From: CAVQJU01 sp963729215
GTDB lineage: Bacteria; Acidobacteriota; Vicinamibacteria; Vicinamibacterales; CAVVIG01
Direction: 5' to 3'
NCBI GenBank assembly: GCA_963729215.1
Contig: CAVSND010000031.1
Location: 186,001-250,000 of the forward strand
Length of the DNA stretch: 64,000 nucleotides
Both the position numbers and the translations under genes were made by a program. The notes under the pieces are model-generated. The model saw nothing but the letters and a program-made list of their open reading frames with translations. It was not told where the DNA came from and made no database searches. Position 1 is the stretch's first letter. Every line of letters starts with the position of its first letter. Positions 19,066 through 27,896 of the stretch are shown here, one piece after another.

Positions 19066-20602
19066 TTATCTGACGAACAGGTATCCGGCGCCCGCGTCGC
19101 GCACCGAGCTGTCGGCCTGGTTGCCGTTCAGCCCTTTCGCGCCGCTGTCTTCGCCGCGCGCTCCGACAATCATCGCCCTGCCGTCGCGGCTCAATCCGAT
19201 CGAACTGCCGAACTCGTCGCCGGAGCGGGTGTTCGATGCTTTCACGTAGGCCAGCTGCACCCACGTGGTGCCGGTGCGGGTGAATACATACACGGCGCCG
19301 GCTTCCAGGGCCGACTCGTCATCCTGTTTGCCGTTGATGCCCTTCGACGCACTGTCTTCGTTTGGCGCGCTCACAGCGACGGTGTTGCCATCACCGCTGA
19401 TGGCAATCCGGACACCGAACCAATCCTCTTTGCCCGGGTTCGAGGACTTGATGAACGCCTGCTGCGTCCACGTGCTCCCGTTTCGAACGAAGACATACGC
19501 GGCCCCGGCGGAGGTGTTCGACGGCTGGTCATTGTCGCACCCAGTGGGATTGATCCCAGGCTTGAGGCAGTCCTCGTCCGCGGCGCCCGCCGCGATGGTG
19601 TTGCCGTCCTCGCTGATGAGCGATCGAGTACCCGAGCGAATCCTGGACCTCCGCATTTTCGGCCTGGATGCGCGCCTGGTGCGACCACGTGCCGCCGATG
19701 CGCGTGAGCACGTACAGCGCGCCCTTTCCCCGGTCCGCGTCGTACTCGCCGACGGCGAGCGTGTCGCCGTTCGCGCTCATGCCAAGCGAATAGCCGAACA
19801 GCACGTTCGGGCGCGTCATCGACGACTTGATGTACGCCTGCTGCGACCACGTGGTGCCGGTCCGCGTGAAGACGTACGCGGCGCCAGACTGGTTGGCCGA
19901 GTTGTCGGCCTGGTTGCCGTTGATGCCGGTGGCGTTGCTGTCTTCGCCGATCGCGCCGACCGCCAGCGTGTTGCCGTCTGCGCTCAACGCAATCGAGTAG
20001 CCGAACTGATCGCCTTCGGCGAAGCCGTCTCCGACGGCGGCGTTGCCCGTGTTCGACGCCTTGATATAGGCCTGCTGCGACCAGGTGCTGCCGGTGCGGG
20101 TGAAGATGTAGACGGCGCCGGCCTCGGGGATCGAACGATCGGCCTGGTTGCCGTTGATCCCGGTCGCGTTGCTGGACTCGTAGTACGCGGCCACCGCCAG
20201 CGTGTTGCCGTCGCGACTCAACGCGACGCTCGACCCGAAATTGGCGCCGTCGCCGGGGTTCGACGCCTTGATGTAGGCCTGCTGCGCCACCGTGCTGCCA
20301 CTGCGCGTGAACACGTACACCGCGCCCGAGCTGTAGAGCGGAGTTGTCGTTCTGGTTGCCGTTGATGCCCTTCGCGCCGCTGCTTTCGTGGGGCGCGCCC
20401 ATCGCGATGCGTGCTGCCGTCCGGCGCTGACGGCCGACGCGTTGCCGGCGTGGCCGGTGAGCGTTCCCCCGCAGCCCAAATGCGCGTCTTCGAGCGGGTT
20501 CGACGCCTTGAGATAGGCGATCTGCTTCAGCTGCGCGGCGAGGACGCCGGGCGACTGCGACCTGGCGTCGACGATGGCAGCCGAGGCACAGCGATCACAC
20601 AC
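19066..20602 (-). CDS. FG-GAP/integrin-alpha-like repeat protein, frame-broken, start unclear
   Basis: Six or seven repeats of about 65-70 residues are readable: AAYVFTRTGTTWSQQAYIKA, FGYSIALSADGNTLAVGAIG and EDSNATGINGNQAD in each, differing at few positions. Such repeats fold as a beta-propeller (FG-GAP). The repeats are also very similar at DNA level. Frame changes occur near 19,620, 20,330 and 20,410. Upstream of CDRCASAAIVDARSQ no convincing signal peptide or ribosome site is seen, so the 5' end is uncertain and may overlap the DUF6152 gene. An exported protein is expected from family knowledge; ligand unknown. Confidence 0.7.
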
Positions 20603-20672
20603 CAGGACGACCGTGGACTGCGTGCTGACCTCTCATGCCGCCTCCCGGCTTGGGCCCTGCGAGCACGCATGG

Positions 20673-21115
20673 CTAATGCCTGGCGGAGCTGCGCCGGTAT
20701 GGCGGCGGCAGGGCCTGGAGGTCGTCTGTCCGACGTGGAAGATCTCCTTGCCCGTGTCGGCCATGACGATGTTGGCCTTCTTGGCCATGTTCATGTAGGG
20801 CGCACCGCTCTTCACCTCTCCGGCCGTTGAGCGTGATCTTGTCGCCGATCTTCGGGTTCTCCTTGGTCCAGCCGAACTGGCGGACGAACTGCCTGCCCGC
20901 TGCCCATTTCGGCCTGCCACCTCACGACCTTGCCGTTCGCGTCCGTCGCGTCGAACACGAGAATCGAGTGCGGATTGGTCAATTTGATTTCGACGACCGT
21001 CCCCGTGATGATGAACGGGGTCTCGTCGTAGCGCCCGGCGTCTCCGTGATGGGCGATCACCGGGGACCGACAGCACCGAAGCCAGCACGGTCGCGAGGAG
21101 AAAGGTGCTCTTCAT
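20673..21115 (-). CDS. DUF6152-like secreted protein, frame-broken
   Basis: Start ATG 21,115, signal peptide STFLLATVLASVLSVP. The mature part is pieced from three frames: IAHHGDAGRYDETPFIITGT, VVEIKLTNPHSILVFDATD, VVRWQAEMGSGQAVR, NPKIGDKITLNGREVKSGAP, YMNMAKKANIVMADTGKEIF. The IAHH start, the TNPHS motif and the OB-fold-like pattern match DUF6152, a family of small periplasmic proteins of unknown role. The stop is placed at 20,673 on the assumption of one more indel; the uncorrected frame runs to 20,633. A sigma-70-like promoter lies upstream. Confidence 0.68.
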
Positions 21116-21147
21116 AGATAGGTCACAACGGCCGCTCGCGGGCGCCT

Positions 21148-21175
21148 ATTAAAAACCGATCCCTGAATAAGTCAA
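21148..21175 (-). promoter_or_regulatory. Sigma-70-like promoter for the DUF6152 gene
   Basis: On the minus strand TTGACT (21,175-21,170), a 16-base spacer and TTTAAT (21,153-21,148), 33 bases before the ATG at 21,115. It lies in the 82-base divergent gap shared with the aminotransferase gene. Confidence 0.5.
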
Positions 21176-21197
21176 GGGAAGAACGAGGTATGTTACG

Positions 21198-22619
21198 TTG
21201 ATTCCGATCGTGCCCGCCACCGAGCGATCTTCGACGGCGTTCCTCGAGGCCTACCCGTCCTACGCGATGACGCGGGCGCTGGACGAACTGCGCGCGGCCG
21301 AGTATCCGGCACTCGACCGGCAAGGCCACACGTACCTGGATTTCACCGCCGCGAACCTGTACGCGACGTCTCAGCTCGAACGGCATCAGGCGCTCTTGCG
21401 CACGGAGCTCTTCGGCAACCCCCATTCGACCAACCCGACTTCGTCCCGGGCGACCGAGTACGTCGAGCGGGCGCGGCGGGCCGTGCTCCGGTTTTTCAAC
21501 GCGGCGCCCGACACCTGGGCCGTGATCTTCACGGCCAATGCCAGCCATGCGCTCAAACTGATTGGCGAATCCTATCCGTTCGAGGCGGGCGACCGGTTCC
21601 TCCTGACGTTCGACAACCACAACTCCGTGAACGGCATCCGCGAGTTTGCGCGGTCGGCCGGGGCCACGGCGACCTACGTTCCGGTGGTGCTGCCCGACAT
21701 GCGCGTGGACGAGGCCGATCTGGCGCGTGAGCTGAACGACGTGCGGCCCGGCCACCATCACCTCTTTTCCTACCCTGCGCAGTCGAACTTCTCCGGCGTC
21801 CAGCACCCGCTTGAATGGATCGCCGCCGCGCAGGCGAAGGGGTGGGACGTGCTGCTCGACGCCGCGGCGTTCACGGCGACGAACCGGCTCGATCTGGGGC
21901 GGTACACGCCGGATTTCGTGGTGCAGTCCTTCTACAAGCTGTTTGGGTATCCCACCGGCGTCGGCTGTCTCCTGGCCAGAAAGACGGCGCTCGCGAAGCT
22001 GCGACGCCCGTGGTTCTCGGGCGGCACCATCACTGTTGCATCGGTCCAGGGCGACAAGCACTACCTGGCCGAAGGCGAATCGGCGTTCGAGGACGGGACG
22101 CTCGACTACCTGGCGCTCCCGGCCATCGAGATCGGCCTGGCGCACCTCGAATCGATTGGCATGGACACGATTCACGAGCGGGTACGGTGCCTGACCGGCT
22201 GGCTCCTCCAGCAGCTTCTCGCCCTGCGGCAGACCAACGGCGCGCCGCTCGTCCGCCTCTACGGGCCGCCGACGATGGACCGGCGCGGCGGCATCGTCAC
22301 GTTCAATTTCTACGGCAAGGACGGCGCCGCCATCGATCACCGCATCGTCGAACGGCACGCGAATGCGGCGAATATCTCGCTGCGGACCGGGTGCTTCTGC
22401 AATCCTGGCGGCGGCGAAATCGCGCTGGGCCTGACCGGCACCGAGCTTTCGTCGTGTTTCAGGCAGCCGGAACACGAAACCCATATGACCGTTGACGACT
22501 TCAAGCTGTGCGTGGACGGCAAGAGCACGGGCGCCGTGCGCGTCTCGCTCGGCCTGGTCAGCAACGACGCCGACGTCGACCGGTTCATCGCGTTTGCCAG
22601 GGGGTTTATCGGCCAATGA
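21198..22619 (+). CDS. Class V PLP aminotransferase, MOCOS-like/cysteine-desulfurase fold
   Basis: 473 residues from a TTG start with ACGAGG nine bases upstream. The fold is that of cysteine desulfurase/kynureninase: GNPHSTNPTSSRATEYVERA, the PLP aspartate in VLLDAAAFTATNRLDL, the PLP lysine in VQSFYKLFGYPTGVGCLL, and a C-terminal cysteine in ISLRTGCFCNPGG. The SFYKLFGYPTGVG text and late NPGG loop resemble the N-terminal domain of eukaryotic molybdenum-cofactor sulfurase more than IscS. It may therefore mobilise sulfur; the acceptor is unknown. It overlaps the next gene by ATGA, so the two products probably act together. Confidence 0.88.
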   Translation: MIPIVPATERSSTAFLEAYPSYAMTRALDELRAAEYPALDRQGHTYLDFTAANLYATSQLERHQALLRTELFGNPHSTNPTSSRATEYVERARRAVLRFFNAAPDTWAVIFTANASHALKLIGESYPFEAGDRFLLTFDNHNSVNGIREFARSAGATATYVPVVLPDMRVDEADLARELNDVRPGHHHLFSYPAQSNFSGVQHPLEWIAAAQAKGWDVLLDAAAFTATNRLDLGRYTPDFVVQSFYKLFGYPTGVGCLLARKTALAKLRRPWFSGGTITVASVQGDKHYLAEGESAFEDGTLDYLALPAIEIGLAHLESIGMDTIHERVRCLTGWLLQQLLALRQTNGAPLVRLYGPPTMDRRGGIVTFNFYGKDGAAIDHRIVERHANAANISLRTGCFCNPGGGEIALGLTGTELSSCFRQPEHETHMTVDDFKLCVDGKSTGAVRVSLGLVSNDADVDRFIAFARGFIGQ

Positions 22620-23755
22620 CTCACAGCCGCCGGCTCGCTGCCATCCTCGCGACGCTCGTCATGTGCGCGAGCGTCCTCTTCTACACCTACGGCCGGAGCG
22701 TCGCGGCGCGCACGATCACGCTGCCCGTTACGGACCAGGAGTTCTGGCAGCTCGTCGAGGATTTCTCCGAGCCGAACGGCTACTTCAGGTCCGACAACTT
22801 CCTCTCGAACGAGAACGCGTACCAGCACGTCATCCCGAGGCTCCAGGCCACCCTGCCCAAAGGCGGCGTGTACCTGGGCGTCGGCCCGGAACAGAACTTC
22901 ACCTATCTGGTGGCGCTGCGTCCGAAGCTGGCGTTCATCGTGGACATCCGGCGCGGCAACATGAACGAGCATCTCCTTTACAAGGCGTTCATCGAGCTCT
23001 CCACGGATCGCGCAGACTTCCTGTCGCGGCTGTTTGCCAGGCCGCGGCCGGAGGGCCTGACCGAGAAGACCCCGATTGGGGAAATGATGGACGCATACGA
23101 GCTCGCCGCGCCCAGCGACGAACTGTTCCAGCGCAACCTCAAGGCGGCGACCGATCATCTCGTCGGCCACCACAAGTTCCGCCTGACGCCGGACGACGTC
23201 CGCGGGCTCGAGTTCGTCTACACCGCGTTCTTCAAGGGCGGCCCGGATCTCAACTACACGTTCGGAGGATCCACGTTCTTCGGCAGCATGCGGTTCCCGA
23301 CGTACTCCACGCTGATGACCGAGACCGACGAGCGCGGCGAGCAGCGCAGCTACCTCGCGACCGAGGACAATTTCCGGTTCCTGAGTGACATGGAACGCAA
23401 CAACGCCATCGTGCCGATCACGGGCGATTTCGGCGGACCGAAGGCCATCCGATCGGTCGGCCGCTATCTCAAGAGCCGCGGCGCCACGGTGAACGCCATC
23501 TACACCTCCAACGTCGAGCAGTACCTCTTCCAGCAGGACGATGCATGGAAGCGGTATTACCAGAACGTGGCTGCCCTGCCGATCGACGGACGAAGCACGT
23601 TTATCCGTTCGATTTCGAACAGGGGTTACCAGCCTCAGGGCCCGGGATTCGGCTTCAGGGCGCAGACGCGGCTCTGCTCGGTCACCGCGCTGCTGCAGGC
23701 GTTCAACCGTGGTCAGGTCAACGCCTATTACGACGTGATCTCGATGTCGAACTAA
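22616..23755 (+). CDS. Uncharacterised membrane-anchored or secreted protein with SAM-binding-like loop
   Basis: 379 residues; the ATG overlaps the TGA of the aminotransferase gene (ATGA), deciding the start. Residues 8-28 form a signal anchor (AAILATLVMCASVLFYTYG). Then DQEFWQLVEDFSEPNGYFRS and NENAYQHVIP lead to GGVYLGVGPEQNFTYL followed by FIVDIRRGN, a layout like motifs I and II of a Rossmann methyltransferase. Later blocks include DDVRGLEFVYTAFFKGGPDL, ITGDFGGPKAIRSVGRYL and YTSNVEQYLF. I recall similar proteins in Leptospira and other soil bacteria without assigned function (LIC_10091-like); this is memory, not a search. Methyltransferase activity is not claimed. Confidence 0.8.
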   Translation: MTHSRRLAAILATLVMCASVLFYTYGRSVAARTITLPVTDQEFWQLVEDFSEPNGYFRSDNFLSNENAYQHVIPRLQATLPKGGVYLGVGPEQNFTYLVALRPKLAFIVDIRRGNMNEHLLYKAFIELSTDRADFLSRLFARPRPEGLTEKTPIGEMMDAYELAAPSDELFQRNLKAATDHLVGHHKFRLTPDDVRGLEFVYTAFFKGGPDLNYTFGGSTFFGSMRFPTYSTLMTETDERGEQRSYLATEDNFRFLSDMERNNAIVPITGDFGGPKAIRSVGRYLKSRGATVNAIYTSNVEQYLFQQDDAWKRYYQNVAALPIDGRSTFIRSISNRGYQPQGPGFGFRAQTRLCSVTALLQAFNRGQVNAYYDVISMSN

Positions 23756-23794
23756 GCTGTCCGGCTTCCGCCTTCGCGCTTGAAGGAGATTTCC

Positions 23795-24798
23795 ATGCGT
23801 ACGCGCTCGCGGTTTCGATGGTTCTGGCCTTGTCGCTCGCGGCCGCCCGACGCCAAGGTCGTCGCCGGCGCCGGGCTAATTCCGGCAGCCGATGCGCGTG
23901 GATCAGGTGAAACCGGGACTGTTCGTGATCCGCGGCCCATTCGATCCGTGCGCACCCGGCGGCAGCAATGGGCGCAATACGGACGATGGCCTGCTGCATG
24001 AAGCCGGGCGACGTCGCCGTCCGCGTGACATCCGAGGGCGCCATCGTCGTGGACGACAAGTTCGTCCAGAACGTCCCGGACGTCATGTCGCCAGAGTGAA
24101 GAGCGTCACGACCCAGCGGATCCGCTACCTGCTGAACAGTCATCACGACGCCGATCACATCGGCGGCAACGGCGCCGTGATGGATCGCGGGATCGAGATC
24201 ATCGAGCACAAGAACATCCGCGAGAACATCATCAGGAACAAGCAGATAGGTCCGCCGCGCCATCACTTGACCGACGAAGAGGCTATCTATCTCGGCGGCG
24301 TCGAGGTGCGGATGCTGTACTTCGGCCGGGGCCATACGAACGGCGACACGGTGATCTTCTTCCCCGATCTCCGCACCGTGCACTCCGGCGACCTCGTGAT
24401 CGACGGCATGCCCGTCATCGATTACGACAACGGCGGCAGCGCGCTGGAGTTCGTGACGACGCTCGAGAAGCTGATGACGCTGGACTTCGACACCGTCATC
24501 CCCGGCCACGGCCGGGTGCTGACGAAAGAGGATGTCCGCGCCTACATCCCCAAGATGAAGACGATGAACGATCGGATGCGCGGAGCTCGCGCGCAGGAAG
24601 GTGCCGGACGATCAGCTGGCCGCGCAGCTCAAGCTCGACGACATCGGCTGGGCTCATACCGTCAGCACCGGCACGTTCATGCGCAGCATCGTCCGGTATC
24701 GGGACGAAGTCGCCGTGCACGAGCTTCCCGGACCAGGCTGTAGCGGCCGGCTTCAGCCGGCCAGCGGACGTCCGCCTGAAGGCGAACGCTACGACTGA
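23795..24798 (+). CDS. Metallo-beta-lactamase-fold hydrolase, secreted, frame-broken
   Basis: ATG 23,795 has GAAGGAG seven bases upstream. The signal peptide reads LAVSMVLALSLAAA in a shifted frame; then QVKPGLFVIRGPFD, the metal motif SHHDADHIGG (the HxHxDH site in its HHDADH form), FGRGHTNGDTVIFF, VHSGDLVIDGMPVIDY and VIPGHGRVLTKEDVRAYI. These match secreted MBL-fold proteins with two zinc sites. After NDRMRE the frame changes again to KVPDDQLAAQLKLDDIGWAH. At least four indels are needed. The final residues are encoded by the flanking hairpin repeat. Substrate unknown. Confidence 0.75.
24740..24792. repeat. Double-hairpin intergenic repeat, copy 2
   Basis: Same two hairpins as copy 1 in opposite order: GCCGGCT/AGCCGGC then GTCCGCCT/AGGCG, flanked by GTAGC and GCTAC. 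It lies inside the 3' end of the MBL-fold frame, 16 bases before the end of the convergent TonB-type gene. Confidence 0.85.
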
Positions 24799-24807
24799 CA
24801 ATTGCGC

Positions 24808-25177
24808 TTACTTGAGCGTGAACCTCAACTCGATGGTCACGAGGACGGAAACAGCCTTGCCGTCCTTCGTCCCCGGCTTGAACGTCCACTGTTTGGCCGC
24901 GTTGACGGCCTGTTGGTCGAGACCGTACGTGGTATCGAGGGACCGGACTACCTTTACATCCCCGACATTCCCATCCGCCAGCACCACCGCCTCGAGCAGA
25001 CACTGTGCCCTCGATGTGCGCGGCCTTCGCCTCCGGGGTGTAGTCAGGTTTCACTTCGTGCACCACGATGGGCAGCGTGACACCGTTCCCGGGGTTGAGG
25101 ACCTCCTGGGCCCGCGCGGTCGCCAGGAACCCGCCAAGCACCAACAGCGCCACCAGCAGTCGAATTGCGTGCTTCAT
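24808..25177 (-). CDS. TonB-family C-terminal domain protein (energy-transducer-like), one frame change
   Basis: Start ATG 25,177 with AAGGAGG five bases upstream and a signal peptide KHAIRLLVALLVLGGFLATA. The TonB_C domain is readable: VTLPIVVHEVKPDYTPEAKA, IEGTV..., then in the other frames TTYGLDQQAVNAAKQWTFKP and VTIELRFTLK before TAA. The length of 370 bases is one more than a multiple of three, consistent with a single uncorrected indel near 25,010. With only about 122 residues and a cleavable leader, it is a secreted TonB-domain protein rather than a full inner-membrane TonB. Confidence 0.75.
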
Positions 25178-25215
25178 CCCGTCCTCCTTCGGGCGCGCTC
25201 GCGCCATCCCGCGCG

Positions 25216-26045
25216 TTAAGACGAACTGCGCCGGCCTGGTAGTCGGAACGGCGGCCGACGACAGCACGGCGGCCATCGGCAATTCGAACACGTCCCCCCG
25301 GCGATAAGGTCCAAGCGCTCCAACGATGGCGCGCCGGATGGCCACCGTGGCTTCAGGCGTTTGTGCCTTCAGGAGCGCGGCCGTGCGCACGGCGCCCTCG
25401 ACGAAGGCGCTCGTAGAGCGCGTCCACCGATTCCAGGCGCCACACGAGCGGGATCTGCTCGACGCGGGGGTCCACAAATCCGGCCGTGCGCAGGCTGCGG
25501 GCCGCCTCGTCGGGATCGCTGAACCGGAAGAATGGCGGCCCCTCCGGCAGCGGCACGTCCAGCCGGCCGTGCGTCTCGATGGCCCGAAGCACGATGCCGA
25601 AGCCGACCGATATTTCGGGCTTCGCCCAGACGGTGAGCGCGCAGCGGCCTCCGGCGACGAGCACGCGACGGGCTTCGGCCAGCGCGGCGTCGGGCCGCGC
25701 CAGGTGCAGCACACCGAAGTTGATCGCGACGGCGTCGAAGCTGGCGTCGGGAAACGCCAGCGCCTCGGCGTCTCCCTCCTGAAACCGGATGCCGGGAAAC
25801 CGGTTGGCGGCCAGGCGCACCATCTCCGACGAAAAGTCCACGCCGATCGCGATCGCGCCCAGCGCCTCCGCCGCGCCCGCGACATAGCCCGGTCCCGAGG
25901 CGACGTCCAGCAGGCGCGTGCCCCGCCCCACGTTCGCGGCGGCCAGCAGTCGCGGGATGGTCTGGCTGGTGAGCCCGCCAAACGCATCACCATACCGGCT
26001 CGCGGCGCGCTCCCAGCCGGACTGTTCGAAGGAATGGAAATCCAC
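25216..26045 (-). CDS. Class I SAM-dependent methyltransferase, one or two frame changes
   Basis: Start set at GTG 26,045 (VDFHSFEQSGWERAASRYGD); the frame extends upstream only through the GGTCCAC repeat, encoding collagen-like GPx text that is not credible. Motif I is TRLLDVASGPGYVAGAA, motif II VDFSSEMV, and FDAVAINFGVLHLARPD follows, as in UbiE/COQ5-like methyltransferases. The C-terminus continues in another frame (FVEGAVRTAALLKAQTPEAT, ALGPYRRGDVFELPMAAVLS). The stop is uncertain: the uncorrected frame runs into the TonB-type gene, and TAA at 25,216 needs another indel. Substrate unknown. Confidence 0.72.
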
Positions 26046-26054
26046 GACGTTCAA

Positions 26055-26266
26055 AGGTTCGAAGGGTTCAAGAGGTCCACAGGGTCCACAAGGTCCACGA
26101 GGTCCACAAAGGTTCACAGAGGTTCTAAGGTTCAAAGGTTCGAGAGTTCTGAAGCTTGGACTGGCGGCCCTGTGGACCCGTGGACCCGTGGACTCTGAAC
26201 CCTGGACCTCGTGGAACCTCTTGAACCCCTCGAACCTCTTGAACCTCTCGAACCTCTTGAACCATA
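26055..26266. repeat. Long inverted repeat built of GGTTCAAGA/GGTCCACAG words
   Basis: Left arm (26,056-26,150) is a run of roughly nine-base words GGTTCAAGA, GGTCCACAG, GGTCCACAA, GGTTCACAG. Right arm (26,166-26,266) is the complement in tandem (CCCGTGGA, CCTCTTGAA, CCTCTCGAA). The arms pair imperfectly over about 90 bases. It fills the gap between the divergent methyltransferase and DinB genes. Confidence 0.85.
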
Positions 26267-26308
26267 TAATCCTCCATTACCGACTTCGAGTTAACAGGAG
26301 GAGTTCTC

Positions 26309-26842
26309 ATGACACGTGTGTTCCAAGGATTTGCCCTGATCGCGCTCGCCGCGACGCTGACGACCGCCCGGCCGGCCGCGCAGACCGCTTCCCTTAAAGG
26401 CGATTTCCTGAAGGATTGGGCCGGACAGAAGGACACCCTGGCCAAGATTGCCAACGCCATGCCGGAGGACAAGTACGGGTTCAAGGCCACGCCGGCCCAG
26501 CGCAGCTTCGGCGAGCATGTCCTGCACATCGCCCAGATCAACTTGATGGTGCTCCAGACGCTCGGCGCGAAAGCGCAGGCGCCGCAAATCAACATGAAGG
26601 CCACATCGAAGGCCGACATCATGAAGGCCATGGCCGATTCGTTTGACTACGGGACCGTCATCCTCAACGAACAGACCGACGCGACGATGGCGGGCACCAT
26701 TGCGGGGCCGCCGTGGATGGGTCCGTCCACGCGCGTCCGGATGTACGCGTTTCTCATCGGCCACACGCAGGATACCTACGGCCAGATGGTCGTCTACCTG
26801 CGCCTCAATGGTCTGGTGCCGCCGGCGAGCGCGCGGCCCTAG
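26309..26842 (+). CDS. Secreted DinB-family protein
   Basis: 177 residues. ATG preceded by AACAGGAGG. The signal peptide is VFQGFALIALAATLTTARPA. The mature four-helix part has the DinB-like metal histidine in RSFGEHVLHIAQIN and a second in RMYAFLIGHTQDTYGQM. DinB/YfiT proteins are metal-binding four-helix bundles, often thiol transferases or of unknown role; this one is exported, unlike the cytosolic enzymes. It lies in tandem with the cupin gene and near a second DinB gene at 27,398. Confidence 0.85.
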   Translation: MTRVFQGFALIALAATLTTARPAAQTASLKGDFLKDWAGQKDTLAKIANAMPEDKYGFKATPAQRSFGEHVLHIAQINLMVLQTLGAKAQAPQINMKATSKADIMKAMADSFDYGTVILNEQTDATMAGTIAGPPWMGPSTRVRMYAFLIGHTQDTYGQMVVYLRLNGLVPPASARP

Positions 26843-26910
26843 AAGAAAGTCGTAGAAGTTAAGCAAAGTTGGAAGTGCAAAGTGCGAAGTAGAAAAGTGG
26901 GAAGTAGAAG
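26840..26910. repeat. One-armed AAAGT-word tandem repeat
   Basis: Words AAAGTCGTAGAAGTTAAGC, AAAGTTGGAAGTGC, AAAGTGCGAAGTAG and AAAGTGGGAAGTAG follow one another with no clear complementary arm. The repeat overlaps the proposed start of the cupin gene. Confidence 0.6.
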
Positions 26911-27391
26911 AGTCAGGAATGGACTGCTGGCGGTGGCGCTTTCGGGCGCCGCCGTTCTATCCGCGCAGGATCCGCAGAAGCGGATCACGCCCGCGGAGGT
27001 GCCGTGGCCGGCCGGCGCCTCCACGGGAACGGCGCTGGTGGGATCGTCCGGCGTGTCGGGCACGCAGACGGTGACGCTCAAAGGCGACCCGACGAAAGCA
27101 GGCCTCTACACGATTCTGCTGCGCGTCGGCCCCAATACCCGAATCCAGGCGCACTCGCATCCCGACGACCGGGTCGCGACCGTGGTGTCCGGCGACTGGT
27201 ACTTCGGATACGGGAAGACGTTCGACGAAGCGGCGCTCAAACAGCTGCCGCCCGGAAGCTTCTACACCGAGCCGCCCGGCGTGGATCACTTCGCGATGAC
27301 GAAGGCCACCGGAGCCGTCATTCAGATTTCGGGGACGGGGCCGTCGGGAACGACCTACGTCGATCCCCGCAACGATCCGAACAGGAAGTAA
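26882..27391 (+). CDS. Secreted cupin-domain protein
   Basis: 169 residues from GTG 26,882 (GTG 26,897 also possible). The signal peptide is RNGLLAVALSGAAVLSAQ. The cupin motif 1 is HSHPDDRVATVVSGDWYFG and motif 2 PPGSFYTEPPGVDHFAMT, with three His and a Glu as likely metal ligands. The function of such small exported cupins is unknown. Its first codons lie inside the AAAGT repeat, which encodes the basic n-region of the leader; the repeat either became coding here or the real start is different. Confidence 0.82.
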   Translation: MRSRKVGSRRVRNGLLAVALSGAAVLSAQDPQKRITPAEVPWPAGASTGTALVGSSGVSGTQTVTLKGDPTKAGLYTILLRVGPNTRIQAHSHPDDRVATVVSGDWYFGYGKTFDEAALKQLPPGSFYTEPPGVDHFAMTKATGAVIQISGTGPSGTTYVDPRNDPNRK

Positions 27392-27397
27392 GCCGGG

Positions 27398-27883
27398 TCA
27401 GGCCGAGGCGAAGCCAGCCACGATGCGATCGAGCTGGCCGAGATGGTTCAGGTCGTGGCCTGCCATCGTCTCGACGATCGTGCGGAAGGTCATGTCGCCG
27501 CGTTCGGGGTGGTTCACGGGCTTGGACATCGACTGGGGCGGCGTCGAGCCAATCAGCGCCAGGTTCCACTCGCGAAGGGCCGAGAAGGCGTTCAGCGCCG
27601 AGCGCGCGCCCAGGCCGCCGTACATGCCGGCCCAGCGCTCCTGGTCGAACGGTTGGATGACGTGCATGGGTTCGGCGAGCGTCTGGCGCAGACGGAACGC
27701 GAAGGCGATCTCGCTGTCGGCGAGATGACAGAGGATCTCCCGGGCGTTCCACTTGCCCGGCGCCCGGCGCCACTCCATACTGGCCGGGACGAGTTGAACC
27801 GCCAGGCCCGAGAGATTGCTTGGCGTCTGCTCGATGACCTCGAGCGCATTCCGATCGCCGAGGTACGACGCATACGGATTCAT
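27398..27883 (-). CDS. DinB-family protein (cytosolic)
   Basis: 161 residues from ATG 27,883; the open frame extends further but without conservation. DinB features: EWRRAPGKWNAREILCHLAD with the first metal histidine, FDQERWAG, and ETMAGHDLNHLGQLDRIVAG with the last two. No signal peptide, unlike the neighbouring DinB protein. Such proteins are often bacillithiol/mycothiol-type transferases or uncharacterised. The start is only 13 bases from the start of the divergent ACT gene. Confidence 0.85.
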   Translation of the reverse strand: MNPYASYLGDRNALEVIEQTPSNLSGLAVQLVPASMEWRRAPGKWNAREILCHLADSEIAFAFRLRQTLAEPMHVIQPFDQERWAGMYGGLGARSALNAFSALREWNLALIGSTPPQSMSKPVNHPERGDMTFRTIVETMAGHDLNHLGQLDRIVAGFASA

Positions 27884-27896
27884 CCCGGGATTATAT

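Noticed and set aside
24677..25993. A fused methyltransferase-TonB protein read in one frame
   Set aside because: The TonB-type part has its own ATG, a strong AAGGAGG site and a signal peptide; the fusion results from frame errors.
26045..26135. A collagen-like GPRGPCGPCGP N-terminus of the methyltransferase
   Set aside because: It is the translation of the GGTCCAC repeat; conserved methyltransferase sequence begins at the GTG at 26,045.
26050..26266. Possible CRISPR array (short repeats at regular spacing)
   Set aside because: The units are back-to-back 9-base words with no unique spacers, and the right half is the complement of the left; no cas genes nearby.
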